Source: a virus. From it: a stretch of DNA of 31,998 nucleotides. A program made the position numbers and the translations under genes. Position 1 is the first letter of the stretch. The number at the start of each line of letters is the position of its first letter. Below the pieces are notes generated by a model. It saw only the letters and a program-made list of their open reading frames with translations, searched no databases and was not told the origin of the DNA. The DNA is taken from positions 1-31,998 of the IMG/VR virus record IMGVR_UViG_3300022602_000284. One strand, given 5' to 3'. Positions 22,236 through 29,626 of this stretch are shown here, in pieces.

Positions 22236-23098
22236 AGGAAGAACTCCGGTGATGGGATTACTACTCCAGGGTTACTTGGGGCTACGCCTTTATAAGGATG
22301 CGTAGTCTTAATAAGCTTAACGTTCTTAGGATCTGTTCCAGAGATAACACGATCAACCATAACCCCAGCTTCAGGACTTTGATCTGAGATGATAGGTTTG
22401 AAATTAAGAATTGTTCCAGTCATGCGAAGCTCTCTTGTTACCACGCCTTTAACTTCATTGTCTACATAGTTAAAGTATGGAGCTGTAGCTTTCTTATTTT
22501 GAAAGATCTTATCTTTAGACATAAAGAATATAGTTGTATTTGTGGCAAATAAAGCAAAGCCTGTGGTCTTAGCTAACCGCTTAAGAACCTGCCAGTAGCT
22601 TTGCCCTGCCTGTACGATGCTGTCTTTAACTCTAGGATGACGCTGCGTAATAGCCTCTAGGCTATTGGCCGCCGCTATCTTGCTAATGACCTGATCTGCG
22701 GTAGTATTTGTATATACCTTTTGATCTGTGCCCTTAAGAACATATGAGGCTCCTACACAAACAATGTCCGTATTTCCACCTTGCCATGTATTGGTTTGTG
22801 GAATGCTGTGTATATACCCATACCATGTATGGGTTAGCTTTTCTGATGTGACCTTAAAGATTACAGGGTCTCCACCTACTAAAGATTGCTTCTTGTTTAG
22901 AGGTGTGCCCTTAAAATGCAGCACAAGACGGTCATGCTCCTCAGGATCTTGATGTAGTTCCGCACCTATTAGCAATAGCTCCATGTCGGTAGCATTAGGA
23001 AAAGACACATCAAAGGATGTATTTAAAACCGAGGCTGACGAACCCCAGGTAAAAGTTTTCTGCGCTGGGGTATTAGTATCGAATGCGTTAGTTGCCAT
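22232..23098 (-). CDS. Baseplate hub, N-terminal part (gpD/gp27-like)
   Basis: A 288-residue protein. The first beta-barrel (S-F-D-V-S-F-P-N-A-T-D and the H-T-W-Y-G-Y-I-H-S-I region) and the inserted W-Q-V-L-K-R-L-A-K-T-T-G-F-A-L-F-A-T (about 168-185) match the 'Q-x-W-E-F-L-x-R-L-A-x-x-x-G' signature of gpD/VgrG/gp27 hubs. The C-terminal barrel is missing and is encoded by the next gene. It overlaps the LysM/gp53 gene by 11 bases. It would form the trimeric hub on which the spike sits and the tube starts. Confidence 0.82.
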   Translation of the reverse strand: MATNAFDTNTPAQKTFTWGSSASVLNTSFDVSFPNATDMELLLIGAELHQDPEEHDRLVLHFKGTPLNKKQSLVGGDPVIFKVTSEKLTHTWYGYIHSIPQTNTWQGGNTDIVCVGASYVLKGTDQKVYTNTTADQVISKIAAANSLEAITQRHPRVKDSIVQAGQSYWQVLKRLAKTTGFALFATNTTIFFMSKDKIFQNKKATAPYFNYVDNEVKGVVTRELRMTGTILNFKPIISDQSPEAGVMVDRVISGTDPKNVKLIKTTHPYKGVAPSNPGVVIPSPEFFL

Positions 23099-23369
23099 AT
23101 GGCACCAGAACTACAGTTCCAGGTGTGATATCAAATGGGTCAGCAATCTGTGGATTGATGTCCATAATTTCCCACCAATATTTTACGCCACTACCGTATG
23201 TCTGTGCAACGGAAGAAAGAGTATCTCCTTCTTTCCATATATAGGTAATGTACTTAACACTAGTGACATTAGGAAAGGTCCTAAAAACAGAGATCTCATA
23301 TGTACCTGTGTATTTGTTAGGAGTCTGGGCCAAGGTCCCGTCATAGTATCTAGATACTCTTTCAATCAT
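23088..23369 (-). CDS. LysM-containing baseplate protein, gp53-like
   Basis: A 93-residue protein. Residues 43-90 form a LysM-like module (W-K-E-G-D-T-L-S-S-V-A, W-W-E-I-M-D-I-N-P, then I-T-P-G-T-V-V-L-V-P). In contractile tails this layout is found in gp53-like wedge and tube-adaptor proteins rather than as a peptidoglycan anchor. The first 42 residues (Y-Y-D-G-T..Y) are beta-rich. The start overlaps the previous stop (ATGA at 23366-23369). Confidence 0.85.
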   Translation of the reverse strand: MIERVSRYYDGTLAQTPNKYTGTYEISVFRTFPNVTSVKYITYIWKEGDTLSSVAQTYGSGVKYWWEIMDINPQIADPFDITPGTVVLVPYGN

Positions 23370-25303
23370 GGTGTGGTTCCTGTTCCTGCGACTGTTCCGC
23401 TAGCTGAGCTTGCTCCAGCTTGTCCAACTGATGCCTCGTTAAAGATAGTGTTGCTTGAGTTAAGTGATGGGTAACGACTAAATGTGACGCTTACTACACT
23501 TAGGATAGGAACCATACGTAGATCAAACATTACGTGGTTAACCTGTATAGACGCAACTGCACCAAAGTAACGAAGGTTGTCATTTAGCCACATCCAACAT
23601 GGAACAGCGGTAGTGTATCCAAAGTCTGAAGTAACTCCACCAAGACTCTTATAAGAATCGCTCAAAAGAGTAGATCCGGTTACAGGACTTCCATTTAGAA
23701 CTCTATATAAGAATTCAATATCATATTCAGTTCCACGATGCAGTATGCCGTACATCTCATTTTTAGAAAGAGGTCGGCCGTACCCAATATCTGTAGTTGT
23801 AGGATCAACGTTATTAAGTTCAGCATTTTCTAAAGCGTTAAGATCCAAGATACGGTTTAGATATAGATCAAAAGTTACCTGTGAGTTACCTACTAGCAGC
23901 GCTGAAGGATCGCTACTTCCATTAGTCCAGTCAACACTGTTATTAGAACTACTGTTATAAGAGAATGTTGTAGGGTTATACATAAATCTAAAGCCCCATT
24001 GTAATGCTTTAGATGTTCCCTTTAATGATAGGCTACTTTGATAGCTGTTTAGTGTGCTTGCACTAAGAGGGTCTTGAAATATACGCCCCTGATTGCTGCT
24101 AGAAGACGCCTGTAAAATTCCTGTAATAGTGGTAGGGTCTTCAGAAAGAAGAAGTTTTTCTAGTCCTACAACCGTCTGCTCAGTTTGTCCAAGAGTAGAA
24201 GACTCATATAGTTGGACTACTTCAGCATAGGACGCTAATCGGCTACCAGAATATGCAGGAGGATTCCACTGATCATTAATAGTAGGAGGGGTAAGAACTT
24301 TTGGGTTAGGTGTTGATGATGTCCCACCTCCAGCACCGCCTGCACCACCATTGCCCGCAACAGTTGTTATTCCTCCGCAAATACCTAAGGCATACTCTTT
24401 GAATTGAGCCAAGATTTTACTAACTTGGGTAGTATCTACTTTGCCGGTAGCTGCTGGAGCTTCAGACGTAGGAGGAATTCCATTAGTAAGTTTTGTATTA
24501 TTAGGTGTACAAGTATACGTAGAGTATGTGTACATAGGCTTACCAGAAGAAGATGCCTTAATCGGAGTAACAGCCAAGCCGTACCATGCGCCTCCAGGAT
24601 AACCAGGGGTAGGACATGGATAGAAAGTCATATAGACCTTACCACCTGCAGTCGCATCTGCTACTAAAGCATTCTCTAGAATAGAGGGGACAGGTGGGGT
24701 AGGCGGCTTTTTAGATATCGTAAGGATTGGGCTGTATCCAGCAAGCGTAGGAAAGATATAGTTATTATTCGTATCTCCATTAAGATTACCACTAGGTCCG
24801 TTAGCAGGAACAATGCCTCCATTGTTGTAGCTAAGAAGCGGTACAGAGATACTTCCTGCTGTGGCAGGTTTAAAATAAAAGTAAAAAACAGTACCATCAT
24901 CATATGCTGTTGATATAGATGTACTGCCAGACCCCTGTGTATTTAAGTTAACATGGTTGTTTGTAGAGTTACCTAGTGCTGCGGCATCTGCAAGTGTGAA
25001 TCTTAAATCCTTTACGACACTGGAATCAAGCCAGTGAATCTGATACCCACTACCTGTAGTAATTACTTGATAGAATCTAACCTGAACCTTGACTTCATTA
25101 TTTGTCTGTAAAGTAATTCTTTTTCCAGCCGCAGGGACGGTTAAAGATGTCGCCTCAGGCATGATCTGGATCCAAGTAGATCCTGGGTTAGTCATAACAG
25201 AGCTGTAGTCAACTGCGTCAATCTGTTCAACGCTGGCGTTGCTACCATTCTCAGTATTACCAAAGATCTGAAGGGTGTAATAGTACGCATATGTTGTAGC
25301 CAT
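23366..25303 (-). CDS. Large tube-initiator/baseplate protein with CIS-tube-like C terminus
   Basis: A 645-residue protein. The first 200 residues are beta-rich and unrecognised; 310-328 is a Gly-rich linker (G-N-G-G-A-G-G-A-G-G-G). Residues about 437-620 include F-R-F-M-Y-N-P-T-T-F-S-Y-N, V-T-F-D-L-Y-L-N-R and V-A-S-I-Q-V-N-H-V-M-F, a pattern I recall in tube-initiation proteins of contractile injection systems (Afp7/Pvc7, gp48/gp54-like). It is encoded between the tape measure and the LysM protein, the expected place for a tube initiator. The N-terminal half may be a phage-specific decoration. The first base of its ATG overlaps the tape measure stop. Confidence 0.65.
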   Translation of the reverse strand: MATTYAYYYTLQIFGNTENGSNASVEQIDAVDYSSVMTNPGSTWIQIMPEATSLTVPAAGKRITLQTNNEVKVQVRFYQVITTGSGYQIHWLDSSVVKDLRFTLADAAALGNSTNNHVNLNTQGSGSTSISTAYDDGTVFYFYFKPATAGSISVPLLSYNNGGIVPANGPSGNLNGDTNNNYIFPTLAGYSPILTISKKPPTPPVPSILENALVADATAGGKVYMTFYPCPTPGYPGGAWYGLAVTPIKASSSGKPMYTYSTYTCTPNNTKLTNGIPPTSEAPAATGKVDTTQVSKILAQFKEYALGICGGITTVAGNGGAGGAGGGTSSTPNPKVLTPPTINDQWNPPAYSGSRLASYAEVVQLYESSTLGQTEQTVVGLEKLLLSEDPTTITGILQASSSSNQGRIFQDPLSASTLNSYQSSLSLKGTSKALQWGFRFMYNPTTFSYNSSSNNSVDWTNGSSDPSALLVGNSQVTFDLYLNRILDLNALENAELNNVDPTTTDIGYGRPLSKNEMYGILHRGTEYDIEFLYRVLNGSPVTGSTLLSDSYKSLGGVTSDFGYTTAVPCWMWLNDNLRYFGAVASIQVNHVMFDLRMVPILSVVSVTFSRYPSLNSSNTIFNEASVGQAGASSASGTVAGTGTTP

Positions 25304-27987
25304 TAACCAATACTTCCAATCGTCTTAAGCAATGAGCTGCTCTTAGCCTCAGCTTCAATCATTTTAATAAATCTCTTTGCATCCGCAACGCTTGCCTGCT
25401 GTGCGTAGAACTTAACGTTAAAGTTAACGTTTACAGTTCCACCTGCACCACCAGAAACTGTTGGGCCACCTCTTCCTGAGGAAGGCATGCTAAGTGTAGT
25501 GCTAACTCCTGCAGTTCCTAGATCACCTGTAGGTCCACCATACCCAGGGATATGAGTTCCCCAAGGTGAATGATCTACTGCGGTGAGCACGCTTCCTACA
25601 TTGTTGCCTTTAGTTAAAGCAGAAAGAATAGACTTATAACGTCCGTTATTAAGAGTTTCAACTGTTGCGGCGTACCCTTGATCCCAAGACTTATAGGATT
25701 TAACGCCTTCATTATTCATGTTGGTTGCTCCAGCTTCAGGCTGGGTAGTATTAAGTGGGTTATAATGAGCAGAGTTATGCCATTGTCCACCTTCCCATGC
25801 GGCCCATGTTGTAAGCGCCCTAACGTTATCTGCTGTTGCCGGCTTACCTAATTTTCCTAGAAGTGTTCTAGCCCAAGCTTGCTGGCTACCTGTTCCTAGA
25901 ATTGTTCCAGCTGTAGTTTGTAATTGACCTTTAATAAAGGACATAGAAGAATTTGAGCTTAGGTTCTTAGAACCGCTAGCTCCAAAGATATTAGATAGGT
26001 CTGAATAGCTGGAAGTATTAAAACTGTTAAGGGCAGAGTTAACGTCCGTGCTGGATAAGGATCCTAGATCAGTGATTGTGCTCTGACTATTGCTTCTTCC
26101 CGTGCTATAAACACGTGAGTTACCTGCTCTAGCATTGCTTGACCCAGAACCTACAAGGTAGGGTGCTGGATTAACTTTCTTTCCATTAACCAATACTTCA
26201 AAGTGAAGGTGGGGACCTGTAACGTTACCAGTAGCGCCGGACTTAGCAATTACCTGTCCGCCGCTTACCTTTTGTCCTCTAGATACCATGATGGAAGATA
26301 GGTGGGCATAACGTGTGCGGTATGAGCCGTGGTCAATTTCAATGTAGTTACCGTAGCCGCCACCGTTACCGATAAGAGTTACTGTACCAGAATCATGAGC
26401 ATATACAGGTGATCCTGTTTGGACACCATAGTCAACGCCCGGGTGAAAGCCTTTAGTCTTTGCTCCGCCGCCACGAGGGCCATATGGAGATGTGATTGGG
26501 GTTCCCTTAGAAACAGGAAGAATGTTGTCATGTCCTTCTGTAGGGCCACCAATACCACCATGTCCCATAGAGCCATGATCAGCCGGACCTCCAGCCAAAA
26601 CTTCAGGATCAGCTTCAAGGAATCCAAATACACTCTTAAGTACATTACCTGCACCGCCTAGTATGCCCGGTACTTTAGACCCAATCTTTGATAGTAAGCT
26701 TTGCTCCCCTTTAGAGGTAAACTTTCCATTAGAAAGAAGAGGTCCAATTTGTGACTCTTCACCTTTTAGCGCAGATGTAATACTTCTTTTAAGTGAGCGA
26801 TTCATAAGCGCATTAGCACCCAAAGTTGCTACTGTGCTCCCTACGCCTGAAATTGTTCCGCCGACGCTCCCAGCACCAGGAAAGGTTTGCAAGAATCCCT
26901 TAAGTCCCATGAGGGCCTTAGTCACTCCGTCTGCAGAAGCAGCAAGGTTTGCAAGATTATTAGTAACATCTGCATTTGCATTGAGGGCAGTATTGTAGCC
27001 ACCTACAAGTCCAGACTCAGTTGAGCCTAACAGATTAGCTTGGGCGGTGTTGTTTTTAAAATTAGAATAGAGAGGGCTTGAGCTATCAACACCCATAGTC
27101 TTGAGCATGGTAAGACCATTACTCATCTCATTAGACGTCAGTCCGCTTCCAGCCTTAGCACGGGCCATCATTCCAGACTGTAAAGTTTGTAGCAAGCCCT
27201 GGTTGCCGCCTGCAAGAGCAATAAGTGTTTGGGTACCTGGTCCATTAGGACTTAAGAATGTTGCCGCTACTTGAGCCTGTGTAAGCTGTCTTCCGCCTAC
27301 AAGACTGTTCCAAACATTGTTAATAATTTGATTTGGTGGTAGCAAGTTGCCGCTGGCATCACGGACTCTGATTCCTTTAGATAGGAAGTTCATTCCATTT
27401 ATGCTGCCCATAGCACCGGCCGCTTGTTCGTTACTCATACCGGTCATAGCACTAAGGCCGCCGATTTGTCCCATAACGTTATTAGAGCTTGCGCTTCCTG
27501 CAAGTAAGCCCATAGAAGATAGATTTGCTGCTGCCATGGTTGGGCCCATAGCGCTTGTAGCTCCCATGCCAACTTGCATATTAGCCATCTTTGTGGCTTG
27601 CATATTGGTCATGCCTGAGAAGCCGGCATAAGTAGATGCGGCAAGGGCTTGTGTAACCGCCGACATAGTAGACGGCGCCATAGAAGAGAGGATTGATCCT
27701 GTAGCGACTACGCCTAGTCCTAGACCGGTAGCTACTGAACCTACGCTAAAAGATCCTAGCCCTAGTTTGCCGGAGCCTGGGGTTGAGCTTCCGGCATCTT
27801 TAGATACGTCTTTAATACTTGAGGCTGTGCCTTCCCAAGTCTTAGCAATCTTATTAACAAGAGATTCTACTTGGGTAAATAGTTTGAGCAGGTCTTTAGG
27901 CATGTCTTCAAAAGAAGACATAGATGAGATGCCAGCAAATCCACCAGAAGCATCATCTGGTGAGATTAAATTCTGAGATCCAGCCAT
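25303..27987 (-). CDS. Tape measure protein with M23 peptidase and lysozyme-like domains
   Basis: An 894-residue tail length protein. The N-terminal 480 residues are Ala/Gly/Ser/Met-rich and helical, with hydrophobic stretches near 82-105 and 370-395. Residues about 495-612 are an M23 endopeptidase with zinc ligands H515-P-G-V-D519 and H595 in G-P-H593-L-H595, and Y-A-H562. Residues 697-815 resemble a lysozyme-like domain of the kind found in actinophage tape measures (W731-E732-G-G, Y-N-P-L-N-T-T, Y-K-S-W-D-Q-G-Y-A-A-T), with E732 as possible catalytic acid. Both would open the cell wall during DNA entry. The start has GGCGGTGAT upstream, five bases after the frameshift-frame stop. Confidence 0.92.
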   Translation of the reverse strand: MAGSQNLISPDDASGGFAGISSMSSFEDMPKDLLKLFTQVESLVNKIAKTWEGTASSIKDVSKDAGSSTPGSGKLGLGSFSVGSVATGLGLGVVATGSILSSMAPSTMSAVTQALAASTYAGFSGMTNMQATKMANMQVGMGATSAMGPTMAAANLSSMGLLAGSASSNNVMGQIGGLSAMTGMSNEQAAGAMGSINGMNFLSKGIRVRDASGNLLPPNQIINNVWNSLVGGRQLTQAQVAATFLSPNGPGTQTLIALAGGNQGLLQTLQSGMMARAKAGSGLTSNEMSNGLTMLKTMGVDSSSPLYSNFKNNTAQANLLGSTESGLVGGYNTALNANADVTNNLANLAASADGVTKALMGLKGFLQTFPGAGSVGGTISGVGSTVATLGANALMNRSLKRSITSALKGEESQIGPLLSNGKFTSKGEQSLLSKIGSKVPGILGGAGNVLKSVFGFLEADPEVLAGGPADHGSMGHGGIGGPTEGHDNILPVSKGTPITSPYGPRGGGAKTKGFHPGVDYGVQTGSPVYAHDSGTVTLIGNGGGYGNYIEIDHGSYRTRYAHLSSIMVSRGQKVSGGQVIAKSGATGNVTGPHLHFEVLVNGKKVNPAPYLVGSGSSNARAGNSRVYSTGRSNSQSTITDLGSLSSTDVNSALNSFNTSSYSDLSNIFGASGSKNLSSNSSMSFIKGQLQTTAGTILGTGSQQAWARTLLGKLGKPATADNVRALTTWAAWEGGQWHNSAHYNPLNTTQPEAGATNMNNEGVKSYKSWDQGYAATVETLNNGRYKSILSALTKGNNVGSVLTAVDHSPWGTHIPGYGGPTGDLGTAGVSTTLSMPSSGRGGPTVSGGAGGTVNVNFNVKFYAQQASVADAKRFIKMIEAEAKSSSLLKTIGSIG

Positions 27988-27992
27988 TTAGA

Positions 27993-28142
27993 TCACCGCC
28001 TTGTCCTTTTAAGAGCCGTATTTAGCCAATTAAGTCGCTCTCTCAGACTGAGGGAACGAATCTCTGTTAATGACCACCCAGGATATTGTTGACTTAATAA
28101 GTCATACATTTCCATAAGTAGTTCGTAGTCAATCTCGCTAGC
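27993..28142 (-). CDS. Frameshift-frame extension of the gp26/28-like protein (tail chaperone-like)
   Basis: A reading frame, open from 28154 to the TGA at 27993, gives 49 residues after the slip: A-S-E-I-D-Y-E-L-L-M-E-M-Y-D-L-L, then Y-P-G-W-S-L-T-E-I-R and L-R-E-R-L-N-W-L-N. The Y..L-M-E...W-S..E...L...E-R..W-L layout resembles, from memory, the short DUF6760-type proteins or tails next to gp26-like genes in contractile injection systems. The only internal ATGs (28115 and 28109) lack a Shine-Dalgarno, so I favour a +1 shift from the overlapping gene, giving a 321-residue fusion. A stand-alone 40-residue protein from 28115 is the alternative. Confidence 0.65.
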   Translation of the reverse strand, partial: ASEIDYELLMEMYDLLSQQYPGWSLTEIRSLSLRERLNWLNTALKRTRR

Positions 28143-28169
28143 GAAATAGTTCCGCTAAGGTTAGCGGAA
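28138..28169 (-). other. Candidate +1 programmed frameshift site with upstream hairpin
   Basis: The zero frame ends CTA TTT CGC TAG. In the only window where both frames are open (28154-28138), tRNA-Phe on TTT (28146-28144) can re-pair with TTC one base on; GCG, GAA, CTA and CGC cannot. A 9-bp inverted repeat (28150-28158 with 28161-28169) lies three bases before TTT. Shift product would be 321 residues. Confidence 0.55.
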
Positions 28170-28959
28170 GCGGTACCTCCGTGCCGCAAGACTGACATGG
28201 TTTCTTGATTTCGCTAAGTTGTGGGCCAGGGTTTCGGTTTGTGATCTCTTCCAGGATATCCTTACGATCCTTGATACCAAGGTTTCGTACAGTCTCCGGG
28301 TTAATTACAGGAGCTCCATTAATAGACTTAATGCAGTTCTTCAGAAGAATTGTATCTAATTCTGCTGAGGTTTTGTTGGTAGACGTGATAAGAGCTTTTT
28401 GGGTAACACCTGTAGGAAGGGATACCTGCACTTCTCCTACCTTACAGCTGACAGTAAAATCGCTAGATCCCTCAAGCTTCTTGATAGGAACATCGTTTAC
28501 TAGGTCTACTTCAAAGGTTTGTTCTACTCCGCATGAAGGACAGTTACCTGGACCGATTTTAATGTCAGGTCCAAAGGTTACGTTTCTAATTCCTAGGAGA
28601 ATCATTTCACGGTCTCCCGCAAATAAAGCATCTAGGATGTCCTTGTTAGCGACTTCATCGCCAATCTTAACTGTGGCTCTTTCAAGAATAGTTAGAAGTG
28701 CTTTACCAAGATCTGAGATCTTAGAGATTGTCTCCTCGTCTACACCTGTTAGCTCTCGAACCTCCGCTGTATTAATAGACACGCCTGTGAAGGGATCTAT
28801 TAATCCAGCTGGAAGTTCAATAGTTGTCTCAGGAGGCAACTTTATTGGATCCGGCTGTAAAGCCGCAGTTGTTGCCTCCTGTTGAGCCATTGCAGCAGCC
28901 GCTAGTTTATTGGCGGCCGCTGGGTTTGCTGTAGCTTTTATAACAGTATCGTTAGACAT
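28138..28959 (-). CDS. Baseplate hub/chaperone protein, T4 gp26/gp28-like
   Basis: A 273-residue protein. After a disordered Ala-rich N terminus (1-40), the centre has L-F-A-G-D-R-E-M-I-L-L-G-I-R-N-V-T-F-G and C140-P-S-C143, then a second pair C255-Q-S-C258 near the end. This arrangement is that of T4 gp26/gp28-type baseplate hub proteins; two zinc sites are likely. It ends P-L-P-L-T-L-A-E-L-F-R just where a +1 reading frame continues. Position directly before the tape measure is the usual site of tail-assembly chaperones that use frameshifting. Confidence 0.8.
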   Translation of the reverse strand: MSNDTVIKATANPAAANKLAAAAMAQQEATTAALQPDPIKLPPETTIELPAGLIDPFTGVSINTAEVRELTGVDEETISKISDLGKALLTILERATVKIGDEVANKDILDALFAGDREMILLGIRNVTFGPDIKIGPGNCPSCGVEQTFEVDLVNDVPIKKLEGSSDFTVSCKVGEVQVSLPTGVTQKALITSTNKTSAELDTILLKNCIKSINGAPVINPETVRNLGIKDRKDILEEITNRNPGPQLSEIKKPCQSCGTEVPLPLTLAELFR

Positions 28960-28982
28960 ATTGTGTACCTTTTAGTTAGATG

Positions 28983-29612
28983 TTATGCGAATGTTGTGTA
29001 CTTTGCTGTTCCTGCTGCTGAGTAGTCTGTTGCGTATGCGACGTCGAAACCTTCATGAACAAGCTGTAGCTCTTCTACCATGAGTGTGTTAGCACCGGCA
29101 TCAAGGTTTGAGTATGCAAGGGATGTGATCCATGCGTTATAAACCTTGAAACGAAGAGAGGTATGCTGATCGGTTGGGTTTGAAGCTTGTGCGCCTGTTG
29201 TACCTGAACCTGTCATACCTTCTGGGTTTGGATGTGTTAGAACTTGGATATCCAAGTTAACACGGAAATCCGCACCTAGACCTGTTGTAGATGTTGGAGT
29301 GGTGACTTCGAACAGTCTTTTCATCCAAGCAGCATTTGTATTCTGACCAATCATAGATCCCTTAGAAAGGGTGATTGGTGTGAATGACGTCTGACCAGGA
29401 ATCTGGTGAACGTTGGTGTTATATCCGCCTTCACGGTAAGCAATAGACTCTGTTGAGATGCTTAGACCGGAAAGAGATACGAAGCCCATTGATCCGATAG
29501 GATTTGTTGGAGTCGCTCCGGTACCGCTAGGAACTGGATAGAAGGTTACTAGGAACTTAAAATTACGGATTGGATCCGAAACCAAGTTACTAAAGGATGG
29601 TGTTAGTGCCAT
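28983..29612 (-). CDS. Tail tube protein, gp19-like
   Basis: A 209-residue inner tube protein. The pattern F-L-V-T-F-Y-P-V near 19-26, F-V-S-L-S-G-L-S-I-S-T-E-S-I-A-Y-R-E-G-G, then I-T-L-S-K-G and W-M-K-R-L-F-E matches the gp19 family (D-x-[KR]-G used in many). It forms hexameric rings stacked inside the sheath and around the tape measure. The ribosome site AAGGAGA precedes the ATG. It is encoded directly after the sheath, the universal order for contractile tails. Confidence 0.93.
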   Translation of the reverse strand: MALTPSFSNLVSDPIRNFKFLVTFYPVPSGTGATPTNPIGSMGFVSLSGLSISTESIAYREGGYNTNVHQIPGQTSFTPITLSKGSMIGQNTNAAWMKRLFEVTTPTSTTGLGADFRVNLDIQVLTHPNPEGMTGSGTTGAQASNPTDQHTSLRFKVYNAWITSLAYSNLDAGANTLMVEELQLVHEGFDVAYATDYSAAGTAKYTTFA

Positions 29613-29626
29613 TTTATTTTATCTCC

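Noticed and set aside
26663-27631. Rightward open frames inside the tape measure gene
   Set aside because: They are antisense shadows of Ala/Gly-rich sequence without domains or ribosome sites.
25303-27987. M23 peptidase region as a separate endolysin gene
   Set aside because: It is in one continuous frame with the tape measure N terminus, without an internal start and ribosome site that would support a separate gene.
28205-28885. Long rightward open frame (226 codons) antisense to the gp26/28-like gene
   Set aside because: The leftward frame has clear CxxC pairs and family pattern; the rightward frame has no motif and follows from codon bias of the opposite strand.
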